Shown: positions 10,941-20,600 of the stretch, one piece after another
Layout: every line of letters begins with the position of its first letter
Position numbering within the stretch: the stretch's first letter is position 1
DNA from: Trichaptum fuscoviolaceum
Lineage: Eukaryota > Basidiomycota > Agaricomycetes > Hymenochaetales > Trichaptaceae
Assembly (NCBI GenBank): GCA_910574455.1
Contig: CAJSYZ010000001.1
Span: 4,695,424-4,759,423, forward strand
Direction of reading: 5' to 3'
DNA length: 64,000 bases
Notes under the pieces: model-generated
What the model was told of the DNA's origin: nothing
Database searches by the model: none
What the model saw: only the letters and a program-made list of their open reading frames with translations
Made by a program: the position numbers and the translations under genes

Positions 10941-11480
10941 TCGGTCCTGAGGATCTACTGCTACCGCACGACCGAGATCTACTCGACGGCAGTCCCGTTA
11001 CCGAATTTTCTTATCTCCGCGCTTCTATTCCGACTAACGCCTTTTACCTTAACCTTTCTATTCCGTCATTATCCGCAACTCCAATTACAGCACTAATTGA
11101 CTCCGGCGCGCATCTGATAACTTCATCGACGCTTCTCTATTCCCCGACAATTCCCCACTCGTCGACTCTCTGACCAGTCCCATACTCCTCCAACTCTTCG
11201 ACGGCACCCCGACCTCCGCCGGTCCAATCACCCGCCGAACGAAACTCGAGGTCGCATTACCGACTGGCGATCTCCAACAGATCGAATTCCTATTAACTAC
11301 TCTACACCCTAACGCACAAATTGTTTTAGGTTTTCCATGGCTGGCCGACAATAATCCACGCATCGACTGGAAAAACCAACAACTCAAGCTTCCGGTACCC
11401 CGCTCACCCCGCATCCCTGTCGAGGACCAAGCCATCCTCGATCATGTTCAAGGTCGCTCAACCGACACCAAAATCAAGGA
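10937..11480 (+). pseudogene. Aspartic protease region of pol, two frame breaks
   Basis: In the -1 frame after gag the sequence runs to ITALIDSGA (about 11084-11110), the retropepsin active-site motif with catalytic Asp. It then needs a frame change at about 11111 to continue as SDNFIDASLFPDN and VLGFPWLADNNPRIDW (the conserved flap and C-terminal part), and a second change near 11478 to enter the RT frame. Both look like loss of one base. Because the LTRs are nearly identical, these are either very recent mutations or uncorrected sequencing indels. The protease would cut Gag-Pol inside the particle. Confidence 0.8.
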
Positions 11481-14400
11481 TTGCACCCCAAACCCGACAT
11501 CAAACTCATCAATGCCGACGCCTTTACGCTACTCAAAAACCAAGGCACCCCATGCTTTTGCGTTGCACTCTCCGCAATCATGTCCGACAAACCTTCCGTC
11601 ACTCCGCACATGTCTGCGGACGAGCGTCGGACATTCGAAGAGATTGTTCCCCCTGAATACCATGACTATGCTGACGTCTTCTCGAAAGAAGAAGCTGACA
11701 TTCTACCCCCTCATAGACCGTATGATCATGCTATCGATCTCGAGGAAGGAACCACCCCTCCGTTCGGACCGATCTACTCACTCTCCGAGGTCGAGCTCAA
11801 AGCCCTTCGCGAATACATCGACGACAACCTCCGCAAAGGGTTTATCCGACCGTCGAACTCCCCTGCCGGGGCTCCGATTCTCTTTGCCAAGAAAAAAGAT
11901 GGCTCTCTACGCCTCTGCATTGATTATCGAGGTCTCAATCGCATCACCCGCAAGAATCGTTATCCCTTACCCCTCATCAACGACCTCCTCGACCAACTCA
12001 AATCCGCCAAGGTCTTCACGAAAATCGACCTTCGTGCGGGCTATAACAATGTCCGAATTGCCGCGGGTCACGAATGGAAGACCGCGTTTCGGACAAGGTA
12101 TGGTTCCTTCGAATACTTAGTTATGCCATTCGGTATGACAAACTCCCCCGCTACTTTTCAACATTTCATGAACGATATATTTCGGGATATGACGGATCAC
12201 TTCGTCATTATCTACTTGGACGATATTCTCATTTTTTCGTTTGACATTTCTAAACACCGGGAGCACGTCCGCCTGGTCCTTCAACGTCTTCGTGAGCATA
12301 ATCTACACGCGAAGACAGAGAAGTGTTCTTTCCACACTGACTCCGTTGAATATCTCGGTTTCATTGTCTCTACTAAGGGTGTCACTATGGACCCAGCTAA
12401 GACGAAAGTCATTGCGGCTTGGCCGATACCGAAGAACGTGAAGGAAGTCCAAGCCTTCCTCGGATTTGCGAACTTCTATCGCCGGTTCATTGATGAGTAC
12501 TCTCGCATCGTCAAACCCCTTACCAACCTCACTAAAAAAGACACTCCGTTCAAATGGTCGGTCGATGCTCAAAACGCATTTGACCGACTCAAGGACGCCT
12601 TTTCATGTGCCCCTTTACTTGCTCATTTTGACCCCGAAGAGCCCCTAGTCGTAGAGACCGACGCTTCAGATTTTGCCATCAGTGGCATACTCTCTCAAAT
12701 CAAAGCGTCGGACAACGACCTTCACCCCCTTGCTTTCCACTCCCGATCCATGACGTCCGCAGAACGGAACTACGACATTCACGACAAGGAACTACTTGCC
12801 ATCGTCGACTGCTTCTACCACTGGCGCCAGTACCTCGAAGGTGCCCGCCATACCTCGCAGGTCTTTTCCGACCATGAAAACCTCAAACACTTCCGCACCA
12901 AACGCCTCCTCAATCGACGCCAGACACGGTGGTCCGAACACCTCGAACAATTCGACTTCAACATCAACCACCGATCCGGCAAGCTTGCTCGCAAACCGGA
13001 CGTCATCACCCGCCGAAGCGACGTCTATCCGCACGGACTTGATCGTGACGGGTCCGCACCCCTGCCCCACGCAATCCTCGGACCACACCGCTTCCTCGCC
13101 AATGCTATCATCGACTCCTCCGTCATCGCAAACCAGATTGAGGCCGGCCTTGCAACTGACCCAGTCGCACAGGCTCACCTACAGGAGTCCGACCCCGAGA
13201 GCGGCAGTCCGACCCTGTTCTCAGTCGGTGATAATGGTCGGCTCCTCTACGACAAACTTCTCTATGTCCCTGACTACAATGATTTACGTCTACTAATCGT
13301 CCAAACTCACCATGATCATAGTCTAGCGGGCCACCCAGGCGTTCGCAAAACGATCCAACTTATCAAGCGTCGGTATAACTGGCCCCGCCTCGACAAATTC
13401 GTCACGGACTTCGTCAAATCCTGCCCGGAATGCAAACGTGCTAAGGCAGTCCGACATAAACCATTCGGACCACTCCGCTTCCTTCCTATTGCCGACCGCC
13501 CATGGTCCTCCATTTCCATGGACTTCATTGAGGGCCTGCCGCTCAGTGATGGCTTCGACTCCATTCTCGTTATTGTCGACCGTCTCACAAAGATGGCCCT
13601 CTTCATTCCTACTCACAAAAACGTTACCACTCCACAGCTTGCCACCCTGTTCCTCCGCCATGTTTTCTCCAAACACGGAGTCCCGGAAGACATCGTATCC
13701 GACAGAGGCCGACACTTCGTCTCCCGGTTCTGGTCCTCACTCTGCGACGCTCTCGGGATCAAGTCCAACTTATCCACCGCCTACCACCCCGAAACCGATG
13801 GCCAAACTGAACGGATCAATCAGATCCTCGAACAGTACCTCCGCATCTACATCAACTATCAGCAGGACAACTGGATCGATCTCCTGCCTCTAGCGGAATT
13901 TGCGTACAACAACACGACGCATTCCGCTACCTCTGTTTCCCCATTTTTCGCAAACAAGGGATTCCATCCCCGACTAACCATTGACCCTCACACTTCATCT
14001 TCTATCCTAGCAGATCAAGTCGCAACCGACATTCGCGACCTCCATCAATACCTCAAAGATCAACTTCGCATCACCCTCAACCAGTACCAACAGGCCACCA
14101 TAACCCGACGCGCACCAATTCCACCCTTTGCGGTCGGCGATCTCGTTTGGCTCGACACCCGCAACATCCGCACCAAACGACCCATGAAGAAACTCGACCA
14201 CAAACGCATCGGTCCTTACCCCATTATTGAGGTCGTCTCCACTCATGCCCGCCGCCTGGGCCTACCCCTCGAGCTCAAAGCGATTCACAACGTCTTTCAC
14301 GTTTCGCTGCTCGAGCCCGACACACCAAACCCCTACCCGACTCGCCATCACTCGCCTCCCCCACCCGTCGAAGTTGACGATAACCTTGAATATGAAGTCG

Positions 14401-14579
14401 CTGAAATACTGGACTCCAAGTATGACCGACATCGTAAAAAACTAATCTACACCGTTTCATGGCAGGGATACCCGAACCCCACTCTCGAACCCGCCGACCA
14501 CCTTACCAACGCCTCTGAACTCGTCGATGAGTTCCACCTTCGGTACCCCGACAAACCCGGACCACATAATATCCGCTAA
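11481..14579 (+). CDS. Pol: reverse transcriptase, RNase H, integrase, chromodomain
   Basis: Open frame of 1032 residues. The 11481 start is only the frame boundary (a TTG), because the protein is expected to be part of Gag-Pol. Reverse transcriptase: RLCIDYRGLN, MPFGMTNSPATFQ and the YLDD catalytic box at about residues 245-248. RNase H: VETDASDFAI. Integrase: HHCC zinc finger (HDHSLAGHPG ... CPECKRAK, about 610-655), catalytic D (SMDFIEG), D (VSDRGRHF) and E (ETDGQTER), and a GPY/F module (KRIGPYPI). Chromodomain at about 965-1010 (EYEVAEILDS ... VSWQGYP) with the aromatic cage residues Y, W and Y present, though the usual TW before the last helix is TL. The chromodomain should direct integration to methylated-histone chromatin. 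No internal stop. Confidence 0.95.
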   Translation: MHPKPDIKLINADAFTLLKNQGTPCFCVALSAIMSDKPSVTPHMSADERRTFEEIVPPEYHDYADVFSKEEADILPPHRPYDHAIDLEEGTTPPFGPIYSLSEVELKALREYIDDNLRKGFIRPSNSPAGAPILFAKKKDGSLRLCIDYRGLNRITRKNRYPLPLINDLLDQLKSAKVFTKIDLRAGYNNVRIAAGHEWKTAFRTRYGSFEYLVMPFGMTNSPATFQHFMNDIFRDMTDHFVIIYLDDILIFSFDISKHREHVRLVLQRLREHNLHAKTEKCSFHTDSVEYLGFIVSTKGVTMDPAKTKVIAAWPIPKNVKEVQAFLGFANFYRRFIDEYSRIVKPLTNLTKKDTPFKWSVDAQNAFDRLKDAFSCAPLLAHFDPEEPLVVETDASDFAISGILSQIKASDNDLHPLAFHSRSMTSAERNYDIHDKELLAIVDCFYHWRQYLEGARHTSQVFSDHENLKHFRTKRLLNRRQTRWSEHLEQFDFNINHRSGKLARKPDVITRRSDVYPHGLDRDGSAPLPHAILGPHRFLANAIIDSSVIANQIEAGLATDPVAQAHLQESDPESGSPTLFSVGDNGRLLYDKLLYVPDYNDLRLLIVQTHHDHSLAGHPGVRKTIQLIKRRYNWPRLDKFVTDFVKSCPECKRAKAVRHKPFGPLRFLPIADRPWSSISMDFIEGLPLSDGFDSILVIVDRLTKMALFIPTHKNVTTPQLATLFLRHVFSKHGVPEDIVSDRGRHFVSRFWSSLCDALGIKSNLSTAYHPETDGQTERINQILEQYLRIYINYQQDNWIDLLPLAEFAYNNTTHSATSVSPFFANKGFHPRLTIDPHTSSSILADQVATDIRDLHQYLKDQLRITLNQYQQATITRRAPIPPFAVGDLVWLDTRNIRTKRPMKKLDHKRIGPYPIIEVVSTHARRLGLPLELKAIHNVFHVSLLEPDTPNPYPTRHHSPPPPVEVDDNLEYEVAEILDSKYDRHRKKLIYTVSWQGYPNPTLEPADHLTNASELVDEFHLRYPDKPGPHNIR

Positions 14580-14956
14580 GTTGACTATATGCACTTCATC
14601 TCCGCATCCGTTTCCATTACCATCTCTATTTTTACTCTCAACACATTCCAAATGCTTCTTTCTTTCATCTCCGCGATCTGCACTGCGTTCCAACAACGCT
14701 AATCTATTAGACTTCGTCGAAATTAAACTTCGATGAGCCTAAACAAGTCATTTTCGGACTTGCGACTCGTTTCAACACAAGTCCGACCCCGTTTTTTTTA
14801 TTTTTCAATGCATTCATCTTCCCCGCAAATGTTCGGTAACGCATTGCAATTTATGCATTCGAAACTACCGATTACACCAAGAAAAAACTAACTAAAACAG
14901 ACGACAAGAAGCGGAAATTATTCGCAATTGTTGTTAAATACTGATAAAAAACCCCT
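14580..14956. other. Non-coding spacer after pol
   Basis: An AT- and CT-rich spacer between the convergent ends of pol and the antisense gene. It probably holds the 3' ends of both transcripts; no clear signal could be read. Confidence 0.4.
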
Positions 14957-16554
14957 CTAATCAAACTTCCGTTTCTTCGACGGCCCCTCTTCCTTCTCCT
15001 CGTCGATGTCCATCCTTTCGAAATGGTCCTCCGGGAACCCACCGAACTCATCGTCGAAATTATAGTCATCGAGTTCCTCGACATCATCATCATCATCGTC
15101 ATCATCATCAACGACGACAACGTCCCGCGACTTCCCTTTCCCCGCACGCCGTTTCGCCAAACCGACGAGTTCCTCAACAGTCTGCGCCACGTCCAACTGC
15201 GCCCGCTCGAGTCGATCGGTGAGCCGACGAATCTCGTCCGATGTGCGCGGCGACTCGACATCCTCGCCAACTTTCGCGACATTCTTCTTCTTGTCTAGCA
15301 GATAGAATAAGACGGGTTCGATACACGAACCCCACAACGTACCCGTCTTTCCATCATCCTTGCGGGCGACCGGTCGCACGGTCGGTTTCGGTAACTTGAT
15401 CTTCAACGATTGAATGTCTTCCTCGCCTTCCAGCAAACGCAACAACGCCGACCTCGACTTACCTGACAGAGAGCACTGCTTCTTGTCCTTCCCGCACCGT
15501 TGACACGCCGCCAACTTGTCCGAACTCCTCTTTTTCTTCTCCGCATCACCAGGTTTCGGCCACAACTTCATGAGACATTCTAGGCCACGGGCCTTGCAAT
15601 TCTCGCAACCGTGTCTCCCGACCGGGCCATATTCCTGATCACCAAACTAACATCAATCACTAACCTCCGCATGACAGACACAGATACTCACCTCCTTCTG
15701 GTCGTCGAGCTCGTCAGCCACGTCCGGATAAAACATCCCGGACGCGTCCAACTCCGCCGCCCTCCCCCCTTTTATCTTCCGCACCTCCACCGCATCCATC
15801 TGCAGATACGGCAGACCCTTCGTCGTCCCCCCGCGAGTCGCTGTTGCTGTTGCTGTTGCTGACGCCACTCGACTACCGACCTTCCGGCCATACGTCCGCT
15901 GCGGTCTCGCCGCACTTGCTGTTGTTGCTGTTGCTGCTGCAGCCGGCTCACTCACCACCGACCCTGGCGCATCCGAGACCGACATAGTCTTCTTCTCAGC
16001 GCGCCTCGTCGGCGTCCGAGTTGTTGCTGCTGCTGCTGTTGTCACAGACTTCCCTACTAACACAATCAGCACCCTTCTTTTTTTTTACCCTCAACAGATT
16101 CACTTACCGGTCGACACCGTCCGACGCGCATTATCATCAAGCCCACTACCGAGGGGTTCCTCCGCCGGGATCGCCTCCATGTCCCAACCGTAGACTCGCC
16201 AATTCGGATGCGTCTGCAGCCACGAAGCCTCTCGGGTTTCGTACAACGTCACCCAAGGACGCAACTCCGGCATGATAGCGCGCATTGTCTTCGAACCAGC
16301 ACGCTCAGCGACCTTAGTCTATCCGAACCATCAGACAATGTCAAGAACAAGATATTCACTCCACTTACCATCAGATTCACTATCGCACGACGCTCTGTGG
16401 CAGGAGGTTGGGCACCGGGGGTGCGCCCCGGAAACACCTCTACCCTCTGCATCACAACCGCGATCGCTCTCGCAAACGCCTCGCCGGCCAACACCGTCAC
16501 GTAGTCGAGGACGGAGTCCCGAATATCCACAGAAATAGCGGGTTTCTGAGCCAT
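14957..16554 (-). CDS. Antisense four-exon gene inside the retrotransposon, zinc-cluster-like protein
   Basis: Exons 16554-16369, 16318-16108, 16056-15692 and 15634-14957 join in frame with canonical GTAAGT/GTGAGT donors and AG acceptors, giving 479 residues. Exon 4 starts with two CX2CX6C half-sites (Cys264, 267, 274 and Cys298, 301, 308) joined by 23 residues. This is the cysteine pattern of a fungal Zn(II)2Cys6 cluster but with a longer loop than usual. Next come basic KKKR stretches, a possible coiled coil, a poly-Asp run and an acidic then basic tail. The middle (exon 3) is Ala/Thr-rich, partly from CAG-type repeats. A minus-strand TATA box lies 74-81 bases upstream of the ATG. I do not recognise the family as a whole. 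A nuclear, DNA-binding or regulatory role is inference from the zinc cluster; it is not an envelope protein. Confidence 0.8.
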
Positions 16555-16627
16555 GGTAAAAGAAGCAGATGGGATGGTGGTAACAGACGAAATTCAAATT
16601 GATACTGACCACCCTCTCCCCCCCACA

Positions 16628-16635
16628 ATTTTATA
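16628..16635 (-). promoter_or_regulatory. TATA box for the antisense gene
   Basis: Read on the minus strand, TATAAAAT lies 74-81 bases before the ATG at 16554, inside the internal region of the element rather than in the LTR. Its distance would put transcription start near 16600 and leave a short leader. Confidence 0.5.
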
Positions 16636-16772
16636 CTCACGTCCGACTCACAAATTTTACCCCAAGACTGACGCCATTTTTTTACACCGACCCGACACTC
16701 CGCACCCCAATCACCTCCCAACACCTACTTACGCCCACAACGACGTCCATAACCTGCCTCAACGGGGCTCGG

Positions 16773-16791
16773 CAGTTGAAGGGGGAGCTAC
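16773..16791 (+). promoter_or_regulatory. Polypurine tract
   Basis: GTTGAAGGGGGAGCTAC ends directly at the TG of the 3' LTR. The purine core GAAGGGGGAG is the expected primer for plus-strand DNA synthesis. Confidence 0.75.
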
Positions 16792-17634
16792 TGTCACGAC
16801 TACACTTTTACCTAACCTTTCCGAACAGGTACTACGATGTCCGCTCATAGTTCGGCACTCCGACTCGTCTCCACCAAACGGACATCGTGGACAACGCGTG
16901 CACGCAGGGATATCAGACTAATATCCATCCCGTGCCAACATCCGCCATAGGCCGAACGCCGGACAATACAATTGGATATCCAATATCCAATACTGTCACT
17001 AACCTTTCGCACTAGACATCGGATCATAGCCGGGCCGACCGCAAACGTATCACCACGTGCATTCCGCACTACAACCGACGTCATAGGGCCCCGCTACGTA
17101 CCTGACCGGACCGCCGAAACGGACCCTTTCTATTCTTTCTATCGTGAACATGCTGCATACATGCGATTGCCTCCGTTGTAACCTTCGGCCTCGCATTTAC
17201 TCCTTTCCCTTTTCATTCATGCCTTCAACCCGATCCGGACTACGATCGGACATGCGTTTTATCAACAATGTACAAACAGGTCTCAACTATAAAGTCGATA
17301 CATGTATCGTAGTATAGCTTCGACTCAAATATCACAAGTCCTAGGGTATCAATACGATACTAGGCCGTTGAGCTCCACCAGACCTTCGTCCGACCTTATA
17401 CTGCGCGATTCGCAGTCGGGATCGACTTATCCCGGTTCTCTCTTCAGTTTCCGACTCTTACGTCGAACTGCGTTCGACTCTCTTCTCTATATCTATTAGG
17501 CTCCGTAGCCTTGTCCGTGAGTTCGTGTTAGCTTAACGAAGCTAACGTTTCTTCCTTTATTAGAGCCACCCCTTCGGTCGTCCGACTTAACAGTCGGTCT
17601 TCCGTTTCTCAAAGGTCTGAAGCCCGGTCTGACA
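16792..17634 (+). repeat. 3' LTR
   Basis: 843 bp, the same as the 5' LTR except for the one base noted (A at 16876). It ends CA and is followed by the target duplication GACAA. Confidence 0.96.
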
Positions 17635-17639
17635 GACAA

Positions 17640-20600
17640 AACTCCAGTGCATCGTGAGTCCTAATCATGCCACGGCTTGATAACCAATTACGAGGGTGCG
17701 TGTACACCGAATCCATGTTTCATAGCATTCACATTGCAGTGCTAATCTCATCTGTTTGTATTTCAGCAGCACAGAAGCACATTCAAGTTTTCATCGAGGC
17801 AGACTGAGTCAGTTAGAAGACTGGTTCATGTTTCGCATCGAAACTGCGGTACCGAGCGTTGTAGCTACTATGTAGGAGCTTGATTCCTGGATTTTGATCA
17901 TCAAACGCCGAAGCATGACCCTGATGTGCGAGACTGCAGGAACCGGTGTCAGGCTCATGTTCTTTACACTGATTCGGCAATGCGTTCCGCGCTTCCGACT
18001 TGCGCTGACCTGCGATCCTGAGAATCTGCTTTGCAGACTGGGATACCGTGATGATTAGGGGGGGCCGGTATTAACGGCTTCGAAGCTCGCCGGACTCCCC
18101 TTCTGCGTCTTTCGTACAGGGCGTGCGGGGCTTGGGTGATATATGAGCAACATAACGGGATAGGATACATATTTGATTGGCGGATACCAAACCATACCTG
18201 CCTTCAGCTCGCGGTCTGATGAACAACGGCAGAGAGCGGGTCTATCGATGGGCGGAGATAAAGCAATCGGAGCCAAAGGAACACGCTGGGAATGTCTGGG
18301 TCCCAGTCCTATGGGATGGAGCTCTGAGTATACCTGTACGATACCCCGCATGGAGTCAAGTGAAGAAACCATGATATCGCATCGCCGTTATCCCACACAG
18401 GAAACAGAAAACTCGTGTTAGTGCACAGCCGAGAAAAACACGAAACAGATGCGGCGGGACTTTTAGGATATCCATAGCGATTCCAGAAAGACAGGATGCA
18501 TTTGCCTGTAAGGTTATAGACCTATACAAAGATCGACGGATCGATGCATTAACGAAGGTGTACATAACACAGAAGGCAAGAACTTTATCGAGGAGAGCTT
18601 GGGAATATGAGTTGGGTCAGCACAGTATAGGATGCCTCCCAGCGAGCAGAAAATATATCATAAGAACACCCACTATAATAAACAATCGACGCTCCGTCTA
18701 AGTCGATGCATCGGGTGAGCCAATTCGAGCGCTTCTATAGAGTGGTTTTAGAAGATATTTAAAATACATGAAACCGAGCACCATCGACCGCTGCTGGTGT
18801 GAGACAAAAGGCGATGCAGACCCGAGGATGCGCGATCTTTGTCGACTTTAGTAAATGTGTGCTCTGGCACGTCAGCTTGGCAGCGGAATGCGTTACGTAT
18901 CGTGATCCGTCCCCAGGTGGCTGGAGCTTTTTACTTTCTGATGCCGACTATTCAAATCATCGAATATAGGAGGGAATGTTGGTGCACTTAGTGATGTGCT
19001 CATCTTGTTGATAGGTGGTAGTAGATAGGGAATCAGCGAGGATAGTACAGCTTACGAGGAAGCTAAACCCAAGTAAAGCTATATGGCGCAGTTTCATAGA
19101 AGAGAAGTCTGAAGCGAGGAACCAAGAAAGGCATCAATCACTCCTTCTAGTTGATGACCGTGAGGCCCGAGGATCAAGAATACATACACGCCTTCTAGGC
19201 ATGTTTGGCGTACACACTCAGGCTGGACCTCCTAGCAGGGCCTCGCAAAGCTTATTTAGCTTTCCAAGAAGAGAAAACATATACATATGAAGGTATTGCA
19301 GGAGATAGCACATACCGATATATGGTCGCTATTCGTGGGTACAGAAGCAGAACAATGAGTTCGAGAAGCACGACCCTTCAAGTTACAAGCAGGGCTGATT
19401 CGAAATCTGAAGATTGGCGCCGAGGTCGGGGATGAACAGAGCTCAGTCCATACGCCTGTTGTTGAGTGGAGAATTTGTTCATTTGGAGTAGACGGATAAA
19501 GGTAAGTTGGATGTTTAAGATTTCGGAGGAGAAGTGAGAGACTGACACTAACGAACCATCTGAGCATGCGGATGAGGAGAGAACTTGAAAGGGCTGAGGA
19601 CAGGAAGCCATCCACGGGTAGTCTTGAAAGCCTCAGTGTTTCCGTGGACGCACATATACGCGTACTAGTATGGCTAAGTAATTGTTGCGCTGTAATGGTA
19701 CAACAGAACATCGGTAAATAAACGTTGTGAGTAAATAATAAGCTAATAAAAAACCTGAAAGCATCCAATCGGATCCTGCCAAGGAGTTATACCGACGCTG
19801 ACCTGTCTGCAGCTGTCGGTAAGCAGAACATCGCATGGATCGCGAATAGTGAAGGGAGGATGGGTGTGCGATTGATCATTGATGCTACCGATCAACCGAT
19901 CGTGGATAATTTGAGCCAATAACCCCACTGGCAGCCTGAGGGGTTTGGAGCCCATATTCATAGACGCCTACCAATTAGCATTTTCGTGATTTCGGGTCTC
20001 ATGGTCAGGAACGCACATAGAGGCTGATTGCTGGGCGATAGGACCTGAAGGGTTCATCACGGATGTAAATTCACGGGAAGAACGCATACATTATCCCTTG
20101 GTTGATAGTATACCAGATTTCGGCGTCCCGTTCGCATGCCCTACCATAATCTCGCTTTGATCGCGAAAAAAAGTCCAGTGCAGGCCATTCAAATTGCCAA
20201 CAGCCTGAGAGCTTACGGCAACGTGTGATGCGACTACTGGGGAGGCTGAAAGGCAAATCTTTCCATTCCTGAGAAGGCAGTGATAAGCCTCAGGAATACA
20301 CATGTGTGCAACTCGGAGTGAATATTGGTGCTGCGCACTAGCCTGCTAGCCTGGCATGACTCGGACCTGTGCAAGTCAAAGACTCAAAGCAGGTCATTAA
20401 GAACAAAGCACGACGTGAGTCAGCCAGCGTTTAACGAGTCCGCGGAAAATTGCTCACAGCTTAGAGCATTGTCCGAGTCACGGTACATTGCAGCAAAGTC
20501 GTAACGGTTTAGCGCCATGGGCTGTGCTGATCAACATGATGCATACAGATACAGTATAAACAACGCAAAACCAAATATTGACAGGGCGCTATCATTGTGT

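Larger units (their letters stand above)
7500..17639 (+). mobile_element. Ty3/gypsy chromovirus LTR retrotransposon, recent insertion
   Basis: Two 843-bp LTRs (7505-8347 and 16792-17634) begin TG and end CA and are flanked by the 5-bp duplication GACAA (7500-7504 and 17635-17639). I see a single difference between the LTRs (G at 7589, A at 16876), so the insertion is young. Order inside: primer-binding site, gag, a protease region in another frame, RT-RNaseH-integrase-chromodomain, about 2.2 kb with an antisense gene, polypurine tract, 3' LTR. The domain order RT-RH-INT with a C-terminal chromodomain places it in the Chromoviridae branch of Metaviridae. Two single-base frame changes in the protease part mean this copy as written is not fully intact. 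Confidence 0.96.

Noticed and set aside
14872..15298. Other frames over the antisense gene's acidic tail
   Set aside because: They arise from the GAT/ATC repeat and do not join to any exon.
15311..15340. GGTTCGATAC, resembling a tRNA B box
   Set aside because: No cloverleaf or A box at the right distance; it lies within exon 4 of the antisense gene.
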